64,000 nt of DNA from Glandiceps talaboti (GCF_964340395.1 NC_135562.1:7202134-7266133), one strand, 5' to 3'; numbered from the stretch's first letter, positions 47,901 to 60,245 are shown. The notes: generated from the letters alone by a model not told the origin. A program made the numbers and translations.

Positions 47901-50900
47901 CCAGATCTCTGTTGACAAACAGTACAAGGGCATCGTTGACTGTTTCAGTCGTGTTACTAAAGAACAAGGTGTGAAATCCTTATGGCGTGGCAACTTGGCA
48001 AATGTCATCCGTTACTTTCCAACTCAGGCGTTGAACTTTGCCTTCAAGGACAAATACAAGCAGCTGTTTTTGTCAGGAGTGGATAAGAAGAAGCAATTCT
48101 GGCGTTTCTTTGTTGGAAACCTGGCTTCAGGTGGTGCTGCAGGTGCAACATCTCTCTGCTTTGTGTACCCATTGGATTTTGCTAGGACACGTCTGGCTGC
48201 CGATATCGGCAAAGGTGCCGGTGAACGCCAGTTTACTGGCCTTGCCAATTGTCTCTCCACTATCTTCAAGTCTGATGGATTACTTGGACTGTACCGTGGA
48301 TTTGGAGTGTCTGTACAGGTGAGTTATGTGATCTAACTTTATTTTCAAGAGATATTCATAAAGTATTCATATAGTCTTAAAGTAACCATAAGGATGAAGA
48401 TTTGGTATTTTGGGGGGATTATAAAACAATTTTATCATGGCTTCCTACTTGAAAAATCAATGTGAAACAACATAGGCCAAGTCTATTTTTGTAACCCAAC
48501 ATATTGCAAAAACTTGAAAAATGTGAAAAAAGTTTGTTATTGTATGTGCAATGACAAAAATTTTACACATTTATTAATTTTTATGCAATGTATTGAACTA
48601 CAGACAAGGACTTTTCATATTTTGTTTCACAGTGATTTTTCAAGTAGGAAGCCAAGATAAATTTGCTTTATAAATTTAAAAATAAATAAGTACCTAAACC
48701 TCATCCATTTGGACACTAGCCCTTATATGAGTTAGATTAGAAAGTATTGCTATAATAGTTTTTCACTTTGGCATACCATAATTTTAATGGGAAAAAGAAC
48801 AAATTCATAATTTAGAACACGATAAATTTTTGAGCTGCTTGGAAAACTTGAAGTATATGGCAACTTATAAATCAAAAAACTTTCTTTGTATTATTAGTTA
48901 TTAGTTATTAGTTATTGCAAAGCAAAAACCAAAAGTTGAAATTTTCTCACATTTCTGTAAGATATCTCATGAAAAACATGAAGTATGCCCTCTAGTGACA
49001 GCTTAACTAATTCTTTTTTATCGTGTTCTTCATTTTAACCAAAGTTGAAGTTTATTTACAATTGCTGTGTAGGATCAGTCTTTGAAAAAAAACATGAAGT
49101 ATGCCCTCTAGTAATTTAACTAATATAGTTCATTTTCCCTTATTTTGTCAAACTTGAGGTGTCTCTAAGTGTCCAATTTGTATTTTGTTCTTAATTGGTG
49201 CATGCAGGGTGGACTCTATAAATCCCCGTTTACCCTTCTCAAATATAATGCCTTTGTATGGTAAAGTGTTATATTTGATTATTTTGACAACAGAAGTCTT
49301 AAAAGCTACACTCGCTGCAACTCGAACATTTTTTGAAACTGATATAATGACTTGCTTGTAATTTTGTTATAAATGAGGAAAGAAAAGTGACATGTGTAGG
49401 AATTGAACCCACGTCCCCTAAACACTAGACAGCATGCACATGCCCATACCAGCCAAGCTAGCGTGCCAACTGCTAGATAGCGTGAATTAATCCTGATGTG
49501 TACTTTCTTTCCTCGAGGCGGTGGCGAGAAGTCAACTCATTTTTTTAAAGCTTTACCTTTCAACCTAAGGATCGAAATAGATTCACAGGTCTCCCTGCCT
49601 AAAGGGTGGCTAACTCTGAGGATTATACGATGCAAAGGCTTTTAAAAATAATTTTATTGAATGACAGTATTGAATCACCTGTAGGTAAACGTATATTTGT
49701 GTAGGTGTATATATACTATGGTGGAATATATCCAATCAAATTGATATGGGATTGAATCCAAAGATTGGCACCACAATGAATTAACAATTCAACTTATTAC
49801 TACATGTATACTAGTACTTAGGCCAAATGAAAAAAAGTTGTTTGGTTCCAGTTACCAGACCCCACCTAGTTTTACACGCTGACCCTAAACCATTTTTTTA
49901 CATATTCAAGAAAAATAATAAGAAAGTCACAAAAATTATGAAGTCTCGAAAGAAATAGTGGATGTGCAACTGAAAAAGACAATATAAAACTGTCCTTCCA
50001 ATCTGAAATGGCTGTACATCTGATGAGAAGAAGCCAATAACACAGAGACCATATAGAAAACAACGGAAAACATAACTATCTGAACTAGATGTAGACACTC
50101 ACATATGGAAAAGAAATAAATCTAAATATATAAAATCTACCTACCCACCTATTTTGAGATTGAATGTAATCGTAACCACACAATTTTTTGTATGCCTTAC
50201 AGATAAAACAGACCTCTAACAATGTCTAATGATTGGTCTTTTAAGAATTTTCAGTAAATACATTGTTGGTTGTCAGATCGAAAAAGATAATACCTCAGTT
50301 ACAGCTAGCGTAGTTTTAACATGTATTTTTGTTTGTGCAGTGTTCTTTAGACTTTAAAATTCAATGACAAGGACACGAACTCATTCATTTAGAAACTTTT
50401 CTGGAGGGGGGAGGGGGGGTTAAAGCAACTTTATTTTTTAGTATAGAATTAAGGTGAAACATAGAACAAATCTATATTTATAAGTTATAGAACTCAATAG
50501 ATTGCAAAGAACCAGAAAATTTGAAAAAAAATGTTTTTTTATTGTACAGGAACTTCAAGTGATTTTGTTAACAGACTGGGTAAACACAAGTAATCAATAT
50601 GTCACACACAGTCAGTCCATGCATCTATCACTTCCGCATACATTGGAAAACCACAATGTATAAATAGTTTGATTACTTGTGTGCATTCATAATTGCAAGT
50701 GGTTATACTTATGTGGTTACTCAGTTTGTTTATAAATCATTTTCTGTATGTATAAAATTAAATTCTTAAGACATTTTTTTTTTTGTGTGTGCAATTTTTC
50801 ATCCATATGGCCACTTAGAGTGGTCATATAGATGAGGATTTGGTATTTATTTGTGGATTTTTTAATTTATAAAACAATTTTAACAATTTTATTATGGCTT

Positions 50901-52334
50901 CCACTTGAAAAATAAATGTGAAACAACATTGACCACATCTGTGTTTGTGGCTCAATATGCTGGATAAAGCTAAAAAAAAACAAACAAAAAAAACATAAAG
51001 AATTTCTTTTTGTACGTACAATAACACATTTTACACATTTATTAATGTTTTGCAATTTATTGAGTCACAAACAACTTGGACTTTGCATATGTTGTTTCAC
51101 ATTGATTTTTCAAGTAGGAAGCCATGATAAAATTGTTCTATAAAATAAAAACTCAAAATAAATACCAAATCCTCCACAATATGAACACTTTTAAGTATAG
51201 AGATATGTGCCGCAATATGGTAAAAATTATTAATTGTGGTAAAATTCATTTTATAGCAATACTATGAATTTTGTATAAGTTTGTCTATATTCTGTTAAAC
51301 CTTGACACAACACCAGTGATCAATAAGGGATATATTACTAGTAAAATTTAACTTTTAACATTTATCATTTATCTATTTTCTATAGCGCCCTTTCTATTCT
51401 AAAACAAATATTCAAAAGCGCTGAACAAACAATAACAATTAAAAATTAAAAATATCGGGAACTGAAATAAAATTAAGTATATATAAGTTAAACTCGTGAG
51501 ATAAACATACATAAAAGACCCGATAAAGCTACTAAAATACTACAAAGTATCATTATTAAAATCATTACAGTCCATAATGCTATTTAAAAAGGTGTGTTTT
51601 CCGCTCACGACTGATAGCCATCAAATAACAACTACTTAATTTCTAATATTATTTTCCACATTTTATTGACTATATTCAGTAATTCTGTATTGAGTTATAC
51701 TTTGCTTTGCTTATGTTTTTATTGTGGTTGAAGCGATAACATTATTATGGTGAGGGTTTTAATAATGCAACTAGTTTTCATAAATATTTACCATAAATTA
51801 AAATATATGAAGTGATTGGTCATATTGGGTTTGCATTACCAGTTACATATTTTTGATAAATATTTGATGTAAATATATGGACAAATTTTCCATGGTTTTT
51901 AATACAAGGGGCATAATTTTTAAATGTATTTCATATAAACAGGTAAAAGATTATATATAAAGTTATTTTTGTATCATTGTTTCCAGGGTATTATCATCTA
52001 CCGTGCTTCCTACTTTGGATGCTTTGATACAGCAAAAGGTATGCTGCCTGATAATTTACGTGGCAACCTTTTTGTTTCCTGGATGGTCGCTCAGACTGTA
52101 ACCACTCTGTCTGGAGTTGTGTCATATCCATTTGATACTGTGCGTCGTCGGCTGATGATGCAGAGTGGTCGTAAGGACGTCCTGTACAAGGGAACCATCG
52201 ATTGCTGGAGGAAGATCGCCAAGAATGAAGGTGCTGGCGCCTTCTTCAAAGGAGCCTTCTCCAACGTCCTACGTGGCACTGGTGGCGCTCTAGTCCTGGT
52301 GCTGTATGACGAAATCAAAAGTCTGTTGATGTAG
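44918..52334 (+). CDS. Mitochondrial ADP/ATP translocase, 3 exons
   Basis: Exons: 44918-45040, 47884-48318, 51987-52334; 301 aa, all introns phase 0. The protein sits in the inner mitochondrial membrane and exchanges cytosolic ADP for matrix ATP (SLC25A4/5/6 group). Each of the three carrier repeats shows the signature PX[DE]XX[KR]: PIERVK (32-37), PLDFAR (137-142) and PFDTVR (234-239). The nucleotide-carrier hexapeptide is RRRLMM (239-244) instead of the usual RRRMMM, a conservative Met-to-Leu change. [20 protein letters not shown] and [20 protein letters not shown] are also typical. The start MGKGKKFDL has the short N-terminus of the family. Introns 1 and 2 are 2.8 and 3.7 kb and hold several MITEs. 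AATAAA at 52457-52462 may end the transcript. Which vertebrate paralogue it matches cannot be said, since invertebrate carriers usually predate that split. Confidence 0.97.
45761..46090 (+). mobile_element. MITE, family 4, in ADP/ATP carrier intron 1
   Basis: Begins TTTGTGTGGTTCCAATTACG/CTCAATTTTAGAATG and ends GGTGGGGTCGGGTAACTGGA/ACCACACAACTTTT. Opposite orientation to the copies at 24205 and 49830. Confidence 0.8.
46590..46800. repeat. About 75-bp tandem repeat, 3 copies, A-rich
   Basis: AATATGTAAATGTTAAATTT/AGTAAA and AGAATGGAAAGAATCAAGAA recur three times, separated by A runs that vary in length. Confidence 0.9.
47488..47600 (+). repeat. 32-bp tandem repeat with four octamer motifs
   Basis: ATTTGCAT occurs at 47494, 47526, 47558 and 47590, exactly 32 bp apart, in the unit ATTTGCATAGTTATGTGATA/GGTAAGGGACTA. 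A fifth ATTTGCATAG lies at 47767. In intron 1, about 290-390 bp before exon 2. Confidence 0.9.
48385..48722. mobile_element. Foldback MITE, family 1, in ADP/ATP carrier intron 2
   Basis: CCATAAGGATGAAGATTTGG, CATGGCTTCCTACTTGAAAA to CAAGTAGGAAGCCAAGATAA and CCTCATCCATTTGG; palindromic like 17020-17375. Confidence 0.85.
49385..49500 (-). mobile_element. tRNA-derived SINE head on the minus strand
   Basis: On the minus strand, TAGCTTGGCTGG resembles an A box and GGTTCAATTCC is a perfect B box about 45 bp on. The sequence continues with a non-tRNA body, so a SINE is more likely than a tRNA gene. It differs from the SINE at 744-1013. Confidence 0.6.
49830..50190 (-). mobile_element. MITE, family 4, in ADP/ATP carrier intron 2
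   Basis: GTTTGGTTCCAGTTACCAGA/CCCCACCTAG to GATTGAATGTAATCGTAACC/ACACAA. Confidence 0.8.
50808..51190. mobile_element. Foldback MITE, family 1, third copy
   Basis: GGTCATATAGATGAGGATTT/GGTATTTATTTGTGGATTTT to ACAAATCCTCC-like right end (CCAAATCCTCCACAATATGA); the internal TTTTTGTACGTACAATAA centre is shared with 17020-17375. A truncated further copy lies at about 50465-50560. Confidence 0.8.
51355..51620 (-). mobile_element. Probable transposable element fragment (AGCGCT-type end)
   Basis: TATAGCGCCCTTTCTATTCT and TTCAAAAGCGCTGAACAAAC are arranged like the end of a widespread invertebrate element read on the minus strand. The family cannot be named with confidence. Confidence 0.35.
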
Positions 52335-52456
52335 GTGACCGGTGGCAGGTCCACCAGTCATCGGGGGGAGGGGGGAGTAATCAGTGCTACTAGACACACC
52401 AGTCAAAATTGCTGCAGGTATAGTAAAAACACCATCCTATAAAATCAGTTAGCTGA

Positions 52457-52462
52457 AATAAA
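52457..52462 (+). other. Candidate polyadenylation signal of the ADP/ATP carrier gene
   Basis: AATAAA 123 bases after the stop codon (52332-52334). Confidence 0.5.
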
Positions 52463-55400
52463 CAAATTGAGTTTACATCTAGAGAATTGGGAAGAGGAAA
52501 AGATCACAAGCATGGAAATTGACAACTGAAAATTAGCAGTTATTAGAAAAAACATCATTGAAAACAATCTCACGACAAGAACTGTGACAGCAGACAGAAA
52601 AGCAGTATGATCAAAATTTATATTGAAATTGAAATCAAGGAAACAATAGCAATTGTAATACCAGACTATAACATAATGCTGACCTTAGAGTAAAGGAAGG
52701 AAGTACTATGGCCAGTGCATGGCACCAAATGTGTATCTAACCAAACATCTGACATTGATACGCAACCATCCGGTGGAAATAAGAACTATGAAGTACTGTA
52801 TGATAAAAAAGTGTCCGTTACAAACAATTGTCCAGTTAGGGTATATAGGCAACATATCTACACTTGCACATAACTACAATATCTAACAGTTTATAAGATC
52901 AACTGTCTACACACCCAGGTATCTGTTCCAGTTGGCCTGTTACTGGGGGGTTGCAGGCTGGCTGTGATATTTCATTCCATCTACCACACCTGAAGTAATA
53001 TATTCTATCAAGACTTGCTGTTACCAACTACATGCAGTGAAAGAAGCGTCCTGGAATCATCTCTCCGACTATCTCTGGCCATCAATCACCAATCCACACA
53101 AAACCTTACAGTTGAAATGAAACTCATATGCTGAACACAGAGTTGGGGGGACTTTGTGAACAGTCTACATTCTACAATCCACAATTTAACAGCACCAGTT
53201 ATTCATCGAACAATTGGCTTGTACTGGGGGGTGCAGGTCATGCGTTCAATATCGTTAGCCCCATTCAATCAAAGATCTCTACAGCTGGATATAGTTATAA
53301 CATCAGTGAAGAGTTACATCTGAAAGGAGAGAGTTTTAGAACATTATTGACAGCGCTTATACCAAACTTGAATGCAAGCAAACATCATCTACTAGAAAGA
53401 CTGCACATATATAAATAGAATACAGATCCTGGGGTTTCGTCATGAAAAAAAAACAGTGTGTACCCAAGAAAATTGGCTACTCTCGGAAGTATGACAACAT
53501 CACCAAGAGCGCTGGCATCAGCTAAAACAACAACAAAATAGAACAACATGAAAAGAAGGAATGTGTACTCCGCACATCAGGAGAGGTTGGGCTGTAACTG
53601 GGGGGTTGCAGACCACCTGTTAACACATATACTAGGACTATCACCATCAATTTGTGAAGATTCGCTACAAGACCAAAATTTGATGCTAAGTGTTGAACAT
53701 ACGTGAAAGAAGTTTAGTTAACATCAAGGAAGAGAAGATAGAAAAATCAGAAGGACGTTTGACTTTTGTCAGATGAGTCAACCACACAGCTTTTTTGAGA
53801 TATCCCCGCCCATCAATCCACACAACCAACCTTGCAATAGAAATGAAACAATCTACATCTATAATCCACAATTTAACAGCACCAGTCATTCATCGAACAA
53901 TTGGCTTGTACTGGGGGGTGCAGGTCATGCGTTCATTTTTGACAACATCTTGCTCACTCTGAAGATCTTGGCTGTGGTGATATCATAATAAAAGAACTAT
54001 TTGCTGTGTGGACACCAGTTTTGAAAGCACTATGGAGAATACTTAGCACCAAATTTGAATCCGAACACCTAGCAAAATTACCTTTAATGAAGACTTGTCA
54101 GCTCTTCTGTCTACTCTCGGGAGTCATCAGACAATAAGATCAGGAAGACATCTACCAAATGTGACATCAAGAAGAAAATAAGACTATCCATCAAGGTTAT
54201 CTGAAGAAGTTGGCCTGTTACTGGGGGGTACACAGGTTAGCTTATATCCATCATTCACATCTAGTAATACCAGTACTATTAGAAGATCAGAGTGAATATA
54301 ATATCTTACAACATCTCTAGATTCTGTGAACTGCACATGTGTGAAACAAGTAATGAAGTTACCATCAAGGAAGAGAAGATAAAGAACATCAAAAAGACAT
54401 TTGACTTTTGTCAGATGAATCATCCGTACAGTACTTTAGGATATCCCCACCCATTATTCCACACAACCAATCTTACAGTTGAAATGAAACTCATATACTA
54501 AACACAATCCACAATTTAACAGCACCAGTTATTCATCGAACAATTGGCTTGCACTCGGGGGGGTCCAGGTCATGCGTTCAACTTTGACAACATCTTGCTC
54601 ACTCTGAAGATTTCGGCTGTGGAGATATCATAACATCACTAAAGAACTATTTGCTGTATGAGAGCTATGTAAATCACCGTGGACAGTACACAGTACCAGG
54701 TACACATCAATAGATTATTTACCAGAGCCTTTTGGACTTACAACTAGCTAAGCATCATCATCTTGAGAAAGTGTATAATCGAAGTGGTCAGTCTGGAAAA
54801 GATCAGAATTAAGTTAACATCTACCAAACGCGACACGTAGGATAACAATAGTATTTGAAGTAAAGAAGTTTGAAGTTGGTCTGTTACTGGGGGGTGGCAA
54901 CCAGCTATCATCACCATCTTGAAATGAAAGGAAGAGTATAACATCTATAGAAATTGAAAAGTATGACACCATCCGGATCCGTTAAAAATTTAGGACATCA
55001 TCAGTATTATCACCAACATTTGATGCCATGAACTGGACATACTACAGAAATACCATCATTGAAGAAAAAGATTGAGAAAGTATGCTGAACATCAAAGAAT
55101 TTGGTCCAGACCTTGTCAGCCTCTGTGTTTACGAAGAATCATGAGACAAATGAAAAATATATGAAGAAAGAATGAATTAAATGAAGAGAGTAACATCAAG
55201 TTGAAAGAAAGGAAGAAAGAAGGCCGTTCTGCCATGAAGATAACTGCTTATTATTTCATCTTTCAGTTACGAGAGAATCAGTACTTATCAGATACCATCA
55301 TTAGAAAATGAAATTAATTGTACATCATCATCATCATCATGCAAAATTAGTTATAAAAAGTGAAATGAAAAATTTGTTTATTCCAGTTTAACCAGGAAAA

Positions 55401-57060
55401 TATGACCTTTCCTGAAACTGAGCTGACATCATCAAAGCCAGTAAACTGCAGATACCATCCAGAATGCTATTATCATCACAGCCATTCTGTTGAAGTGTGT
55501 TTCAGTGAACCATCTTGCACTGATGGAGGGAATAATTTATCTCCTGCTGGTCAGGAGATGAAGAAAAAAAAAAAATCTAAAAAAAAAAATATTAAAAGCC
55601 AACCAAACCATGAAAAAAATTTGCTGTGTATTATCATCAGTTCAACAGCCAACCATTAACATCAAGTGAAAATGTAAAATACCAGTCGTTTGTGATATGG
55701 AGAGAAAAAAACGTTTGGACTGTATGTACTACCAAGATAGTCCTCATGTAGAGAATTTTACAATGTATTCCAAATAAGAACTTGGATAGAGAATATGCTG
55801 TGTTAGATGCCTGTAAATTCCATCAAGAAGACCACTTCTAACATACCATCGAGTTGTTGGCCCATACCAAATGAGTCATCAAAAAGCAGTCCATCGCCTG
55901 AAGATCACATCAGACCACTGTCTTACCACTTTGTACCGTACCTTACCCTGTCATATCATTCACATCATCCAAACCATCCATCAATACTTCCTAATATATC
56001 CTACCTAGGATTTATCCTTATACATTATAAAAAATTAAAAAAAATTAAAAAATTAAAAATTAAAAAAAAATCAGGATCACCACCACTATTCTGCAAAGGT
56101 ACAGTACAACATTATAAGAACTGTAATCAACAACAGTGCAGCAAGCAACAACATTCAACGTGTAAGAAGACAAGAAACAGTGGTAATATCAGGACTAGGC
56201 CAGCAACGTAGAAGTGGCACTCCAGTAGGCATCACAAGACAACCATCACCAAGACAACCGTCACCAAGTCAACCATCCGTGAGCTGAACCTCAAGTCAAC
56301 CCATCTAGTCATGTTATCCTCAATTAAAATATTTCCAAAATGACCCTTCTAGGGTGTCTCCTTAAAATAAAAAAAATATAAAAAAAAAATTAAAAGAAAA
56401 TGTACAAAAACAGAGGAATAGTTCCACCAAGACAGTAGAGGTTCAGTTTCAGAATGCGGAGCAGTAATCATTCAAATAGTAACTGTATAAGATCTCATCA
56501 GCTACACTTCAAAACAACAACTATCATGCCATGAACATCCAGTGTTGGACCTTACCAAGCAATTCATGTATGCCAATCCACCGTCATCAATACTTCCACA
56601 TATATCCTACCAAGGATCTATCTATAAAAACAACAAAATCTACAAAAAAAAATTATATGAAAATTAAAAAAAAAAACAGGATTGATACAACCGAACCAGA
56701 AATGTCCAACACCAGCATGAATACTCATCTACTGCTTCCAGACAACTAAAGTTATAACATCAACTTCTGAAGATATACCATCAACTTTCATCTATACACC
56801 AACAAGCACAGCTGTATGAACATCACCAAGACATCATCACATAAAGCCTACAAAAACCAAGTGAAGAAAAAATCAACCATCAATTTATGCCAGCAGCAAC
56901 CAACTAATAGAACTTTGGCAGACTTTCCATTATCATCACTATCATTACCATCATTAATTGAAACATCTCCCGACAACCAACTAGAAGAACTTTGGCAAAC
57001 TCATCATCATCATCTACATTACTTATCATTTTCTATCTCATTCTGACTTTATATAAGAAC
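52463..57060 (+). repeat. A-rich, strand-asymmetric region of degenerate ~650-bp repeats
   Basis: The + strand has many more A than T and more C than G, is crowded with CATCA/ACCATCA, and has no long open frame. Blocks recur in order: CCTGTTACTGGGGGG at about 52938, 53595 (CTGTAACTGGGGGG), 54208 and 54880; AATTTAACAGCACCAGTTAT/TCATCGAACAATTGGCTTG at about 53181, 53869 and 54511; GAAGAGAAGATA...TTTGACTTTTGTCAGATGA at 53730 and 54370; TATATCCTACC(T/A)AGGAT at about 55995 and 56603. Spacings of about 600-690 bp suggest an old tandem array. The region begins just behind the ADP/ATP carrier stop, so it may be a very long 3' UTR or a separate non-coding transcript. Confidence 0.65.
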
Positions 57061-59050
57061 CTTTCAAAGTCAGTACATTAAATCATGGGTAAAAAAAATA
57101 TTATTTTGGTATTTGTGTGTTTTTATAAATACATTTTTCAGGCAATTGCTTGATATTTTCTATATTTGAGAATGCTTGCTCTTCACAATGTCTTCTCAAC
57201 ACATGCTTAGGAAAATGAATTCAATATTTTACTACAGAAAACAGTGCAAATTGTTACTTGATTTTAAATCTACCCACTGTGCTTGATGATATCAGTAGTA
57301 CCCCAATATGATGTGAATATTAATGAATTGGTGTTGCTGGTAAATGAGCCAATCACAAAGAGAAACATTTTCTGATTGACACAGTATCTATAAGTATTAA
57401 AGTGGGCTGAGTTTTTGCTGCATAATGGAATTACTACTACCCTGGTAGTTGAGCCTACAATTTACTAACGGTAATATAAACTATTGAATGGATATTGGTT
57501 TAATTCATAGTCTCAGTAGGGAGGTGTCCACAGAGAAATAGTAATTCCAATATTTACACTATGTTGATCACAGGGTGATTAGAATCACACAACAGAAGAA
57601 CCGCTGTCGCCCACTTGTGTAATCTACCACATTGAACAACAACAGATTATAATAGTTTGCGTCTATCTTTAAAATGAAGGCTGGATTAAGGTCGATTCAT
57701 GAATACTGATCTGTTGGATAAAGGGAAGTTCAGTATTGAAACCATCAGTTCCAACCTAACCGTGTGTTGAGAGGACATAATCAAGATCAACCCAGCAAAA
57801 TGTTCCTCATTTTTAATATTCCTGAGAATTAGAAACCTGACTTGCTAATACCTGTATAGTGATCTGATTAAAGTTCTCTTCAGCTATCTTCAAACTTTGC
57901 CAAATATGAAAGCATGTACCTGGCCATCTTGAGATGAAAAACGGGAGACATTTGGGGTCCATCTTGTTTCAAAGGAAATCGTCAATCATTTATTTTGCCC
58001 AGAGTTAAAATGGGACAAGCTGAGTTGATAAGCTTTTTTCTACGCCAAAAAATAAGAAAAATGTATGTTTCCGATAACATGACTTCAGAAAATTGGGTAG
58101 GTAGGTCAGGATGTTACTTTACATTTTATTTTTTTATTCACTTTGACCCAAAGACATACTTCTAACAGTTGATGAGGTGTAAATGAAGACAATTATAATG
58201 TGATTTAGAAGTAGACAAACAAAATATACAGACGTACTGTTCTGTTATAGGCTGAAATCATCGGACATTGTTTCTCTCTTGAAAAAAGTAACTAAAGATA
58301 CTTTTTGGCAAGGTTTCAGACAAGTTCCACGGTAACAATAGTTATTTACACAAAATGAAAGGTATGATATTTAGGCATTGATTCTACAAATGAGTATTTG
58401 ATGCAGGGAAATAGAAGCAAATAAAAAACTTATAATTTTACCTTTTTGCATGTAAAAAATGTTTAGGGTCGGTGGCTTAACAGGGTCTGTCTGGTTATCG
58501 GAAACACACTTTTTCACTTTACATGAAAATACCTACAAAAAAGTTGATGGATACCTTCTATGACATAATTTATATTCTGCCATTCTTAGAAATGTTGAAA
58601 GCCGCATACATAGTAGAGAGTACTTGTACACATTTTGAGACATCAGATCCTATAATTTATGTCCTATCTATACTAGTACCTGATTTTAGTTCAGTCAATT
58701 GCAAGTGATGGCAAAGTATATATATTAGAAAGTAGAATACTGTGAGTACCTTTTTATATGCAGAAAAAAATTACATCCAAACATACGGTCATGCCATTAG
58801 GTAAATGAATCGTTTTTCCATCTCAACTTTTTCAAAACAGGATATTCCCCTCATTAAAAAATAATAGGGTGACCCCCACTAATCCACCCCCCCCCCCGAA
58901 CTGACCGATCCCTTACAAGTATGTCACTTTCTTGCAAAAACCCTCAATGATTCTCTAAGCTTTCAAAAATTTATATTTATTTTGAAAGTGGAATAACTGT
59001 AAAGACAATGAAGAATGTTTTATGTCTTGATACGTCTTTTTGTTCAATAT
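57061..59050. other. Gene-poor spacer with element fragments
   Basis: No gene recognised. GTGTAATCTACCACATTGAA near 57618 matches, inverted, sequence in PRIM2 intron 1 (about 7740). A remnant of MITE family 4 (TTTAGGGTCGGTGGCTTAAC to TCGGAAACACAC) lies at about 58460-58510. A C run is at 58888-58898. Confidence 0.6.
58312..58406 (+). pseudogene. Displaced copy of CYB5R4 exon 7 and adjoining intron
   Basis: TCAGACAAGTTCCACGGTAA/CAATAGTTATTTACACAAAA followed by AAGGTATGATATTTAGGCAT/TGATTCTACAAATGAGTATT matches 32663-32760, about nine bases in ten by eye. Because the match crosses the exon 7 donor into the intron, this is a DNA-level duplication and not a retrocopy. In the copy the exon's TGG (Trp) before the donor is TGA, so it is broken. 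It could alternatively mark a mobile element that once supplied the exon, but the exon encodes a normal part of the CS domain. Confidence 0.75.
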
Positions 59051-59054
59051 TTAT

Positions 59055-60245
59055 GGTACTTCTTTGGTATACAAGTAGCTGCAATAATTGTAGCGTTTGA
59101 TGTGATTTTGAGGGCTTTTTCGTCTGTTTTTGTACCTTTTTACCTCCCGTAAGGGTACGGGAGGTATTAAAAGGGGAATGTCTGTCTGTCTGTCTGTCTG
59201 TCTATGTGTCTGTGTCATCATTTTTTAAAAATCGGCTGGCTCAATTGTAATGAAATTTGGAATATATAATCTTTAGGGTAATGGCTAGACCTGATTAGGT
59301 TTTGATCTGTTAATGTTTAGTTAGAGAAATTTGCATATTAATGAAATCAACTAATTATGCAATATCTTAAGACTGCATACTTCAATTTCAATATAATTTA
59401 GTACATACATTAATCATAACAAAGCGGATATGTCCTATAAAACTTTTGATATAGCTTACAGTTTTAATGAAAAATTTGCATAATTAATGATTTTAGGTAA
59501 CTAGGTTGTATCTTAAAAATGCAAGCTTCAAATTTCGTATAATATGATACATATATCAACCATAATAATACGCACCTGTCCTATGAAGTTTGTTGCTACA
59601 ACTTTTACCTTTAATGAGTATTTTGAATAATGAACAATATTCAGTAATTAAGCAGTATCATACACTCTTACAAACATTAACCTAAGAAAGCACGCTTGTC
59701 CAAAAACAAAGCCTGTTACCATTGTTTTTTTTTTTTTAAATTTAATGAGTTATTTGCATAATTAGTGATTCCCTTACGGGAGGCATTCAGTTTAAATCTG
59801 GTTTCGTTCCGACGTTTAACCCGATTCAAACGCTACAATTCATCCCCTAATGCAAATGCAAATAGACGAGACCACATTGAAAACGTGAGCGAGGGGTCAG
59901 CGTACTACCCGTTTCAAACTGCTGCATGCCTTGCTACATTTGCCGATTTTGACGGAATTGGGGTACCTCTGAACATTTCTTTGGTCTTGAAGGCTCCGTA
60001 ATTAATGTTGGCGTTAGAAAATGTCCGATATTTTGCCAGGTAAGGCGTAATTTAGCAGAAAAGTCCGCCCAACTTTGCGATTCAGATCTGAATCGGTTCC
60101 ATCTATTTGCATTTGCGTTAGAGGAATTGTAGCGTTTGATTCGGGTTAAACGTCGGAACGAAAAAAGGCACAAAAACAGACGAAAAAGCCCTCAAAATCA
60201 CATCAAACGCTACAATCATTGCAGCTAGTATACAAGAAGCATCGT
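59055..60245. mobile_element. Long-TIR element interrupted by a second element
   Basis: The outer left arm (TTGTAGCGTTTGATGTGATT/TTGAGGGCTTTTTCGTCTGT/TTTTGTACCTTTTT, about 59089-59143) pairs with the outer right arm at about 60164-60218, and the palindrome extends into the flanks (TATACAAGTAGCTGCAAT / ATTGCAGCTAGTATAC). The rest of the left arm (CGTTCCGACGTTTAACCCGA/TTCAAACGCTACAATTC) resumes at 59807 and pairs with 60119-60158. Between lies an inserted element. Confidence 0.8.
59146..59788. mobile_element. Inner element inserted in the long-TIR element
   Basis: Ends ACCTCCCGTAAGGGTACGGG/AGGTATTAAAAGGGGAATG (with a GTCTGTCT run) and TTCCCTTACGGGAGGCATT are inverted relative to each other. 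It splits the left arm of the outer element, so it inserted later. The interior is AT-rich, with tandemly similar segments around TTTGCATAATTAATGA. Confidence 0.75.

Noticed and set aside
49385-49500. tRNA gene on the minus strand
   Set aside because: Good B box but no matching acceptor stem could be found by eye; more likely a SINE head.
55402-57046. Short open frames in the A-rich region
   Set aside because: Products are Lys-, Ser- and His-rich by composition (poly-A and CATCA); no conserved domain, and none is longer than 135 codons.
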